DNA of 64,000 bases from positions 214,501 through 278,500 of the forward strand of contig JAJOZX010001859.1 of NCBI GenBank assembly GCA_023014485.1, given 5' to 3'. Under the pieces are notes generated by a model, which was not told the origin of the DNA, did not search any database, and worked only from the letters and a program-made list of their open reading frames with translations. Each line of letters starts with the position of its first letter. Positions within the stretch are counted from its first letter, which is position 1. The DNA is from Bathynomus jamesi (Eukaryota; Arthropoda; Malacostraca; Isopoda; Cirolanidae). The position numbers were made by a program, and so were the translations under genes. Shown here one piece after another: positions 55,750 to 64,000 of this stretch.

Positions 55750-57634
55750 TTGGCAACCTGCGGCAAAGGCCTGGAAAAGACGAGCAAGACCTCAAGCAAA
55801 CAAGCCTCAGATGATCGGCAGAGTCATCTCTGTCCATCCAAGCCAAGGAGAAACGTTCTACCTCCGTCTGCTGCTCCATCACAAAACTGTGCAACCAGCT
55901 TTCAGGACCTTCTCAACCTTCTTGAGGATGATAACGAGTGGTATCAGTGCTTGGCTGAAGCTGCACAAACACAAAGATCAGCAAACATGAGAAGCCTGTT
56001 TGTCACCATCCTTCTATTCTGTGAGCCCAGTGAACCACTCTGCCTGTATCGTATCAGCATCATTTTGATGATCTCGCCCATGATTTTCAATACCGCCGCT
56101 AGCAACAAGGTCTCACCGGCGAAGGGTCTTCAGGCTGCAAGCAGTAATGACTTACTCTGTGACCTGGATGAACGACTTCAGCAGCACAACCGCACGACTG
56201 CCGACTTCGGCAGTCACCTTGACCATACTGTTGAAGAGATAGACCCAGATGCCAGTACCATCTTCAAGAAGCCTATCCATCAGCTCAACCCTGATAAAGC
56301 TGCAGCCTTTGCCATCGTTAAAAGCAAAATCAATAACAAGGACGGAGGTATTGTCTTCATTGATGCCCCTAGAGGCACAGGAAAAACGTTCCTGTTGAAT
56401 ATGATCCTTGCCTATGTTAGACAAGACGACAGCATTGCACTTGCCACAGCATCCGCTGGAATTGCTGTGACACTTCTCAAACTGGAACGGACATCACATT
56501 CACGATTCAAACTACCCATACCGCCCTCTCAGCATTCGACATGTAACGTCACTCCACGTGATCTGACTGGACCTCTCTTAGCAGCTGCAGACCTACTGGT
56601 ATGGGATGAAGCACCACTGAGTCACCAATATTTGCTAGACGCACTAGCTCACACACTGAGAGAAATCACAAACACTGACACACTGCTTGCGAGCAAACTT
56701 CTTATACTTGATGGTGACTTCCGCCAGATTCTTCCAGTTGTTCGTCGAGGTCGGAGACCCGATATCTTCAATTCCTGCATGACCAAGTCTCCACTTTGGC
56801 AGCACTGCACAAAACTTCAACTGCGCACCAATATGCGTGTGCTGAAAAACATCAAGAACCATGATGATGAAGATCGTGAGCGGCTTGAAAATCACGCCAG
56901 TTGGCTACTGCAGCTAGGAGAAGGACGCTTACCAAATATCAGTAGCACAACCTATGCTGATGTCATCGATTTCACACCAAATCTGTGTTCATAATCAGAA
57001 GATAAAGTCATCAATCATGCCTATGCAGGTTTGGAAGACCCAGGCAATCGCACAAACTCCACCTGGTTAGGGGAGCGTGCTGTACTGACGTAAAAAAATG
57101 CAAACGTTGATCGATTAAATGACAGCATCATGCAGCGTCTCCCAGGCCAGTTGCTGAAACCAACCAAGCTACACTCTATCCAACAGAATTCTTGAAAACC
57201 ATCAATCTGTCTGGAATGCCGCCCTACCAAATGTCATTGAAAGTCAATGCACCAGCCATATTTCTCAGAAATATGGATCCACGCAGCGGACACTGCAACG
57301 GCACCACCTACATCCTCACTTCTGTGACAAACAGACTTCTTCACGCACCCAAACTGTCTGGAGAGTGTGCAGGGTCACTGCTGATGATTCCACGAATCTT
57401 GCTGTCGCCGTCATATATAGACCTACCCTTCACACTCCGCCGCCGCCGCCAATTCCCCATCAGACCAGCATTTGTAATGACCATCAACAAGAGTCAAGGC
57501 CGGAGTCTGAAATGTTGTGGACTGTTTCTGCCAACCAGTGTCTCTTCACACATGGACAGTTGTATGTGGCAGGAGCCGAGTTGGAGACCAACGACATCTG
57601 CGCATTTTTGCAGACCAGAGTGAGTTCCATCTGA
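55750..57634 (+). pseudogene. Helitron PIF1-type helicase domain, broken
   Basis: Walker A 'DAPRGTGKTFLLN' (56364-56400; the usual Gly after DA is Pro-Arg), 'ATASAGIAVTLL', Walker B 'LLVWDEAPLSHQYLLDAL' (56595-56645), 'LILDGDFRQILPVV' (56703-56745), 'QLRTNMRVL', then in later frames 'GHCNGTTYIL' (57285) and 'FVMTINKSQGRSLKCCGLF' (57471-57530). Frame 1 ends at 56994. A TAA at 57094 and frame changes near 57190 follow. Helicase unwinds DNA during rolling-circle transposition; this one is inactive. Confidence 0.87.
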
Positions 57635-57953
57635 AAACGATTCTTAAACGTCTCGCACAAACCATTCAACTCAAATGCCTCGCACGCAATTTTATCTATT
57701 CTGAAATTCTGTAATGACAATGTCACCAATAATCTCAAATGGTCAAGAACATCACAGTCTAACCAAAAATGATTGCTTTATACAGTTTTATACATAACAG
57801 TTTTATTGACCGAATGCGTTCTTTGCTATACTTTTATTGACCGAATATTGACTCCCCAGTAATTGGGAGGCGGCAAGCCAAACAATTATTGAGGCCGAAG
57901 GCCCCAGCAACGCAGATCAAGCTAATTGGGCCCGTAGGGCCCACTTTAGCTAG

Positions 57954-58224
57954 CATATATAAAACACGTAGCTTGAGTCGAAAAAATTAAATTCGATTGA
58001 ATTCCAGTAAGTTCAATCCCGTTCCTAATCTAACCAAACCCACCTTAACTTGACCTAACCCAACCTAACCTAACTTTACCAAACTTAGCGTAACCTACTT
58101 TAACCTAATAGTAGCTTCACTGGTCATTAAACAGTAGTTTAAGCCAATTACAATGTGAACGAATTTATTTAATTCTACTTGGTTCCTTTTAATTTATTTT
58201 TACTTATTCCATTCGATTTACATA
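57954..58224. other. Spacer with CCTAACC-rich block
   Basis: Contains TTGACCTAACCCAACCTAACC-like strings at 58045-58100 (degenerate GGTTAGG words). No gene seen. Confidence 0.6.
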
Positions 58225-59466
58225 TCGAGAGAGAGAGAGTTACAATGAGTTACAAAGAAAAGAAGTACCTCAAAAGGCCTTGCGGCCCATACCGAGGAGG
58301 TACCAATGGCAACGGGTGCCAGGGAAAAATTCTGTCACCCTCAAATAGTGTGCAAGATTCGTTCTAACCTTTTCTTGAACTGATCCACAGAGGAACTGTT
58401 CACAACTTCTAAAGGTAGCCTGTTCCACGTACCACAGATTTTGTAGGTAAAATAATTCCTCCACACACACACTAGTGCTAAACCGTTTCAAATCCAACTC
58501 CCAACCATTGTTGCGAGTTGAGTTATCATTTAAATTAAACCTGCCTCTAAAATCGACATCGTTGAACCCGCGTAAGAGCTTGAAAACCTCGATGAGTTGA
58601 CCACGCAGCCTCCGAGTTTCCAGCGTAAACAAATTCTGGGCGCGTAAGCGTCGATTGTAGCCCATATGCCTAACGGAAGGGATTAACTTTGTGGCCCTCG
58701 CCTGCACTCGCTGCAGCCTCTCAATATCTTTCCTGAGTGTGGGCGACCAGAACTGCACATCATACTCCAGTTGCGTCCGAACCAGGGAATTGTACAGAGA
58801 GAGCACAATTTCCTTGTTCCGAAATCGAAATTGCCTCCTGATATGACCCAACAGCTTCTGGGCTTTCTTTTCCACCTCTACGCACTGTTTGGTAAACTTA
58901 AGGTCGCTGCTAATTAGCACACCCATGTCCTTTTCCAAATCAGTGGCCTTGATATTACTCCCCAACATGGAGTAGTCCGACCTGGGATTGGCGTAGCCAA
59001 TGTGCATCACCTTGTATTTACCCAAGTTAAATGGCACTTGCCATTTTTCGGACTCCTCTCCTAGCGTCCGAACCAGGGAATTGTACAGAGAGAGCACAAT
59101 TTCCTTGTTCCGAAATCGAAATTGCCTCCTGATATGACCCAACAGCTTCTGGGCTTTCTTTTCCACCTCTACGCACTGTTTGGTAAACTTAAGGTCGCTG
59201 CTAATTAGCACACCCATGTCCTTTTCCAAATCAGTGGCCTTGATATTACTCCCCAACATGGAGTAGTCCGACCTGGGATTGGCGTAGCCAATGTGCATCA
59301 CCTTGTATTTACCCAAGTTAAATGGCACTTGCCATTTTTCGGACTCCTCTCCTATCCTACGTAGGTCCGCACGCAGTTGCTCGATCGCTTCGGGCATTCC
59401 AACATTGGCCCCAAGCTTGGTGTCATCAGCGAATTTGGCGATCCCACTGACGATGCCAGCATCGAT
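58225..59466 (-). pseudogene. CR1-type LINE, RT C-terminal half with 97-codon tandem duplication
   Basis: On minus an open frame starts 'IVSGIAKFADDTKLGANVG' (catalytic FADD intact), then a thumb segment duplicated in frame ('GEESEKWQVPFNLGKYKVMH' occurs twice; units 58774-59064 and 59065-59355), then 'QLEYDVQFWSPTLRKDIERL', 'RRLRGQLIEVFKLLRGF' and the C-terminal tail to about 58270. RT motifs A and B and everything upstream are absent (5' truncation at the GA array). The open frame continues into the GA array and 150 bp of unrelated sequence, which is not RT. Confidence 0.88.

Positions 59467-59534
<68 letters not shown>
59467..59534. repeat. (GA)n microsatellite
   Basis: Pure GA array at the truncated edge of the CR1 copy; a shorter GAGAGAGAGAG is at 58228-58240 at its other end. 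Confidence 0.95.
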
Positions 59535-59537
<3 letters not shown>

Positions 59538-60291
59538 AATTACAGGGAAATAAGGGGGCCACTACAGCTTTACAGTCGCCTGGAGGTTGCACGCGTAGCT
59601 TTCGTTCAGAAGCAGCAGAGAGAAGAATTAGCAGAGAAAAGCGAGAAGACTCTCTTTTCTTTCTCATCTCCCCCGGCCTTGTGGGGCAGGTTTGGAAATA
59701 AGAAAGAAAAAAACATCCAGCAATTTGCAGGGGAAGGAAAAATTAGAAATTTTATAAAACAGTTGGAAACTGGAAACGTGGGCATCATTCACACATTTGA
59801 GCACCGATTTACTGGAAGAGGTCATCTAATACTAGGTGAAAGTTGTTTTTGAACGTATTGACGGAAGAGATGGAAATGACTTCAGGAAGCCTTTTACGTC
59901 TTTTCTCAATTTCCGAGCTCTAGAAAGGTTAGTTAAATTACAATGCTCCTAGTCACTTCCGTAAGCTTAAAGAAAAATGTCACAAAATCATTAGTCGATT
60001 GACTATCGGTCTGCGGGCTACGCACCCTGAGCGTCCAAGTCAACAGAGACAGAGGTAAGGTGTGATTAGAGTGACACTGGCAGTGAATGGAGGGGAGTGA
60101 GGGGTGGCACTAAAAAAAAATTTACTTTTTCTTAATCAGTTTTAATTCCTTTAAAGGATTTAATTTGTGTTTTAACCTGTTAATGGCTTTCTAATCCCCA
60201 AAAGAAAGATAGGAGAATATAAAAGTATTTTTACGTTAGGTATATAAATAAAGATTATTCTGTTTATATATATATATATACGATATAAGTA
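59535..60291 (-). other. Probable second CR1 3' remnant plus unremarkable DNA
   Basis: GTTTTTGAACGTATTGACGGAAGAG...TTCAGGAAGCC at 59838-59900 resembles the post-RT tail at 58365-58440, so a decayed CR1 end probably lies in 59700-59990. The rest shows nothing recognisable. TA array at 60267-60281. Confidence 0.4.
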
Positions 60292-61592
60292 GGGCCTTCA
60301 AAAAGTTCCCGGAAAATATTTCCCATTCACGTTAGAAATTACGTGATAAATCATAAGTCGACATGTTCATTCCTGTACGGTTTTGTAATAACATGTTAAA
60401 ATTTGATTGCCGAAAATGCAGAATTTGGAAGATTATGTCATTTGAAAGTTTAACCCCTCAGAAGCAACATGGAATCTTAGAAATCCGAAGTCAGAAGCAA
60501 TATCAAATTTTTAGTAAAACTTGGTTGGAAGAAAAGTGATATTATTGAAAGTGTGAGGAAAGTTTATGGAGACACTGCTCCCAAGAAGACCACCCTTTAT
60601 GAATGGATTAATCGTTTTTCAAATGGCCTAGAGAGTATCGAAGACGGCACTCGAAGTGGAAGACCTTCAACCTCCATCAACAATGAAAACATCGATCGTG
60701 TGAGAGCACTAGTCGAAGAAGATCGACGATATTGTTTCGAGTTTATAGCTGACAATCTAGGCTTATCGGTGGGATCAACTCATTCAATTTTAAAAGACCA
60801 CCTGGACTTGAGTAAGCTTTCTGCCCGATGGGTGCCAAAACTGTTGCGCGAGGATCAGCTTGCAACAAGGGTGAATCTCGCACTTCAAACTTTAAACAAG
60901 TGGGACGCTAATCCCGAGGAATTTTTGCAAAGAATTGTGACTGGAGACGAAACTTGGTTGTACCTGTATGATCCCGAAGACAAACAGCAATCCAAACAAT
61001 GGCTGCCGAGGGGATCAAGCGGCCCCATCAAAGGAAAATCTGAAAGATCCGCTGCAAAGATTATGGCAACAATTTTTTGGGATTCGGAAGGTATTTTGTT
61101 AATAGATTACCTAGAAGGACATCAACTATAAATGCAATCTACTATGAACAAGTTCTAGAAAAGTTACATCAAGCAATTAAGAAAAAACGGCGAGGAAAAC
61201 TTCATGACAGAGTTTTGTTCCACCACGATAACGCACCGGCTCATTCGTCCCGAAAGGTAAAGGACAAACTGAGGGATTTAAGATGGGAATTGCTCTCCCA
61301 CCCTCCTTACAGCCCAGATTTAGCTTCAGACTTTTTTCTGTTTCCAAATTTAAAGAAACACCTGAAGGGGACCCGTTTTTCGTCAATAGAAGAGGTCAAA
61401 AAGGCAACAACGACCTGGTTCCATTCAAAAGATGCTCAATTCTACGGACAGGGTTTAGAAGACTGGAGGCATAGACTACAAAAGTGTTATGATAGTGATG
61501 GTCATTATGTAGAAAAATAAAATCTGCACTTTTTCATTTTTTTGTTTTATTACCTTTTTATTAAATTTTTCCGGGAACTTTTTGAAGGCCCC
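60292..61592 (+). mobile_element. Mariner element, nearly intact
   Basis: Inverted ends GGGCCTTCAAAAAGTTCCCG on both sides; TA precedes the left end. 1.30 kb, the length of an autonomous mariner. The downstream flank is the composite SINE. Confidence 0.92.
60553..61520 (+). pseudogene. Mariner transposase, one frameshift and one lost codon
   Basis: 60553-61131 gives the HTH part ('TTLYEWINRFSNGLESIEDG'), the 'WVPKLL' linker and catalytic 'VTGDETWLYLYDPEDKQQ' (first Asp). A one-base shift near 61120 moves the reading to 61077-61520: 'LFHHDNAPAHSSRKVKDKL' (second Asp) and 'PPYSPDLASDFFLFPNLKK' (third Asp). The normal 'LAPSD' lacks Pro, so spacing is 33 instead of 34 residues. The HTH probably begins upstream ('ILLKLGWKKSD'-type reading near 60515). 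'GHYVEK' ends the protein normally. Confidence 0.9.
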
Positions 61593-61599
61593 TCAGAAA

Positions 61600-61996
61600 A
61601 CACAACCGCTCAGCTCTCGACAGCACTGAGGTTCGAATCCACGACTCAGCGAAGTCTCAACACTGCCGGGCGGCACCCTAACGGATTGAGCCACGAAACC
61701 TTATGCGCATATACCTTGATTACCTTGGTTTTGCCTCCGCCCGAATTGTTCATTCTGACGAAGGTCAACACGGATGGTCAGGAATTATAAAGTTCTGCCC
61801 GGACGCGATCACAACCTCCCGATCGGCAGCTTAGTGTTTTAACCACTAGGTCATCTAGGGTACCCATTTATCTACCAACCTACATTTTATTGATAGATGA
61901 ACATCTGGGTAAGCTGCGCGCTGCCTGCTCTCACCGGGAATCAAACCCCGGGCCGGTGGATTTGTAGTCAGCGATGCTAGCCACTACACCACTATA
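61600..61996 (-). mobile_element. Composite SINE with three tRNA-like units
   Basis: On minus, from 61996: GTGGTGTAGTGGCTAGCAT ... GGGTTTGATTCCC (unit 1), then GACCTAGTGGTTAAAACAC ... GTTGTGATCGCGTCC (unit 2), a TTGACCTTCGTCAGAATGAAC block, then CGTGGCTCAATCCGTTAG ... GTGGATTCGAACCTC (unit 3, 61700-61620). Each has A-box and B-box spacing like a tRNA but poor acceptor pairing. The first two units and the joining block recur in the same order at 14035-14276. Confidence 0.65.
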
Positions 61997-62161
61997 TAAT
62001 ATTGTATGTGAAATTAAGTTTTTTTATTTAAGTTTCCTAAGAAATCTATTAAGTTTGTCTTTTTGTTTTAAAATTAATGTAAAAATGTCGCCTGTAACTT
62101 TAGTAAATCTGGTCACATCGATTAATGTATCAAGCATTTTGTTGACATAGGAATCCTTATC
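61997..62161. other. AT-rich spacer
   Basis: May hold the decayed start of the Penelope-like thumb; nothing firm. Confidence 0.4.
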
Positions 62162-62575
62162 TTGTTTCTTAACTATTTTTACTCCAACCATCCCAACATA
62201 GAATTTACTTCCGAAATCGAATCTGAGAATTCTCTCTCCTTCTTGGACATTAAGAGCATCAAAACTGACTTTTCTTTTGAAACATTCGTATACCGCAACC
62301 TTACATTTACTGATCTTACCATCAATTTCTTTGATTTGATTTCCACTTTGACGTACTGTACAAAGCGTTTAAAATTTGTTTAAATTATTTTAAGTTACAC
62401 GAAGAATTAAAAATTCTGAATTAAAAATGAAGAATAATTTTCCCTCTGGATTTACAGAAGTTACAATAGGTCGGGCCTTAAACTGATTAGTTAATCGTTC
62501 TACTAGAAATATAATCTCGGTTCCTAAGAACATCCCTTATTTTACTTTGCTTTATGCAGGATCTCAAAGTTGTGA
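62162..62575 (+). pseudogene. Penelope-like RT fragment, second lineage
   Basis: The 73-codon frame has 'HPNIEFTSEIESENSLSFLD' and 'FETFVYRNLTFTDL', the thumb segment ('SIPFLDVRVHRE' in the other copies) of Penelope-type RT. Further decayed readings to about 62575 ('NFPSGFTEVTIGRALN', 'VPKNIPYF') match the region leading to the GIY-YIG domain. Divergent from the 15-19 kb copies, so a different lineage. Confidence 0.65.
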
Positions 62576-62942
62576 CATAAAAAGAAATTTGTAGATGCAC
62601 TATAAATGCTCAACAATGATTACAAAAACTAAATTGATCAAGTTTTAGATGTTCCGCAAGTCCTTTGAAGATTGCAATTAAAACGTAAAACATTACAAAA
62701 AACTTTAAAACTTTTAAAACTTTATTTAAATACGTAAACTTTATAATTATTTGGCAATTATGATTTTTTATTAAGATTTTCTTGTATTTTTTGTATTCTT
62801 GTTGCTATTAAGTTTTTTCTTGACTGGGTTTCGCCCAGAATATATATAATTTATATATACAATTTTTCTTCTCAGAATTGATTATTTGAATAGTTAAATC
62901 GCGTTGTTACACTAACAGAGTGACTTTCCCAAATTATCCGAA
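62576..62942. other. AT-rich spacer, likely upstream region of the next gene
   Basis: Contains CTGGGTTTCGCCCAG (a 6-bp stem hairpin, 62826-62840) and a TA-rich stretch. No TATA box can be singled out. Confidence 0.4.
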
Positions 62943-64000
62943 ATGGCTGAGGCCGTAAAAGTGAAAGCAACTGTTGAAAAAACCATGAGTCAAGCTGTTT
63001 CCCTTTTTAGGAAAGCTGAGTTCAATGGAAATCAACTTTCCCTATATGAAGACGTTTTAAAAGAATATTTACAAACAAGATATCTCTTACTTATAGCTAG
63101 TGAGGGGAAAAAAGAGCCAAATGCTAATGATGTGGCAAGAATAGTTGCATCAAAGGTAAAAGAGATCTGGAAAAGTGCATCAATTCCAACAATATCAGAA
63201 CAGCAAATATTAGCCAGAGTAAAGGGTTGTCATGAAAAATCTAGAAATATGATGAAGACTGGTAGAAAAAGGAAAGATTTTGAATCTAAACTGACCGCGT
63301 TCAAATCCAAAAATCAAAGGCTTTTTGATATTGCTGCCTGCAAATGCCATGATCTGTTTTCTTGCACTTGTGTAAAAGAGCTAAAAGTTCCTGCCATGGA
63401 ACGTTCTTCCTTAATTGACCAAAGAGGTGCACGAAAAATGGCAATAGGCAGTATTGATTTACAGACAACGAAGAAACTGCAAATAAGATCTGAGCGTAAA
63501 GAACAAGAAAGAGCACGATTTTCTAAAAACATTGAAGATGGAGATATCAATAACCCATCCACTTCCAGGGAAGAGCCAATGGACTGAGATAACTTTCATA
63601 CAATTTCTGATTCTGACACATCAACAGATACAGATAGAGAGCGTGATGATGATGATCACATTGAGGAAGGTATAAAGAAATCAGGTGAAGCACATAAGCT
63701 CACTCGCAAATTGCCTTCATTAGCAAAAACTTGTGACCGATTCGGAATATCAGACAGAGCTGGTGCAGCCGTTGCCTCTGCTGTTCTAGAGGATTTTGGT
63801 CTCATTACCTTTGAAGACTATCACAATGTTGTGGATAAGAATAAGGTGAGACGGCAGAGAAAGAAGATGAGAGAGGAGTTGAGTAAATCAAGTGAAGAAA
63901 GTATAGAAACATTGTATTTTGATGGAAGAAAGGACTTAACTAAAGCAAATCCCTGTAAGGATGGGAGGTACTACAGTACAACAATTACTGAGGAACACAT
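62943..64000 (+). CDS. Unrecognised gene running off the right edge (one in-frame TGA)
   Basis: I do not recognise the function. The frame from ATG 62943 is open to a TGA at 63585, and the same frame is then open to the window end, about 350 codons with one stop. Residues 1-110 are helical and charged ('LSLYEDVLKEYLQTRYLLLI'). A Cys cluster 'CKCHDLFSCTC' sits near 137-147, a Glu/Asp/Ser-rich linker surrounds the stop, then 'DRFGISDRAGAAVASAVLED' and 'ETLYFDGRKDLTKANP'. The Asp in the strand-like 'LYFDGRKD' could open an RNase-H-type fold, as in several transposases; that is only inference. Codon use is even, unlike the decayed neighbours. It could be a domesticated or recent mobile-element gene. 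Confidence 0.5.

Larger units (their letters stand above)
54660..57953 (+). mobile_element. Helitron, 5'-truncated
   Basis: Encodes pieces of a RepHel protein (Rep then PIF1-type helicase). The 3' end fits a Helitron: a GGGCCC-GTA-GGGCCC hairpin (57928-57942), a short spacer, and CTAG at 57950-57953. The base after CTAG is C, not the T expected from A/T target insertion. The 5' TC end is not found: the coding sequence starts inside Rep where it joins family X. Confidence 0.8.

Overview
This window is eukaryotic DNA, most likely from an arthropod with a large, repeat-swollen genome. It carries Ty3-type, CR1-type, Jockey-type and Penelope-type retroelements, Tc1/mariner and hAT DNA transposons, a Helitron, tRNA-derived SINEs, spliced (intron-bearing) transposase remains, long (TA)n, (CA)n, (TC)n, (GA)n and (TAA)n arrays, and GGTTAGG-rich foldbacks. 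There are no operons or bacterial signals. Nothing in the sequence fixes the species (chelicerate, crustacean and insect all remain possible). I find no unambiguous single-copy host gene: almost everything recognisable is a mobile element, most are broken, and many are nested.

Layout. 0-3 kb: mariner remnant and a CR1/Jockey-like LINE, both on minus. 2.9-3.8 kb: a satellite of about 450 bp and a miniature Penelope palindrome. 4.5-10.8 kb: a Ty3/gypsy element with gag, a frameshifted protease, a long pol frame and two LTRs, the right LTR split by a 1.3 kb LTR-like insertion. 10.8-13.0 kb: copy 1 of an unrecognised zinc-finger/RNase-H-like family (called family X here). 13.4-15.3 kb: hAT fragment, composite tRNA SINE, a hammerhead-ribozyme-like motif, mariner deletion derivative. 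15.3-19.7 kb: two Penelope-like elements head to head, each with a hammerhead-like motif at its outer end. 19.7-25.1 kb: a run of TIR elements (hAT MITE, mariner foldback, mariner, mariner MITE, Tc1). 25.1-29.5 kb: a CR1 element with ORF1 (SGNH esterase), endonuclease and RT. 29.5-35.4 kb: foldbacks, pogo/Tigger-like tail, Tc1 pieces, satellite again, mariner MITE. 35.5-38.05 kb: a nearly whole hAT. 38.3-40.7 kb: a Jockey-like LINE. 40.7-45.9 kb: foldbacks, MITEs with 8-bp target duplications, hAT and Merlin-like fragments, mariner, tRNA-SINE foldback. 45.9-47.4 kb: LTR/leader-like DNA. 47.6-52.5 kb: an unknown inverted-repeat element split by an intron-containing hAT. 52.6-58 kb: mariner derivative, family X copy 2, Helitron. 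58.2-64 kb: CR1 with an internal duplication, CR1 tail, almost intact mariner, composite SINE, Penelope fragment, and an unrecognised gene running off the right edge.

The parts do not form a pathway. What ties them together is shared insertion behaviour (many ends abut TA arrays) and ordered nesting. The most interesting signals are the hammerhead-like motifs with compensatory pairing and palindromic helix III, the two copies of family X, the unrecognised gene at the right edge, and a three-tRNA composite SINE present at two or three places. All family assignments are by eye from motifs; no search was run.
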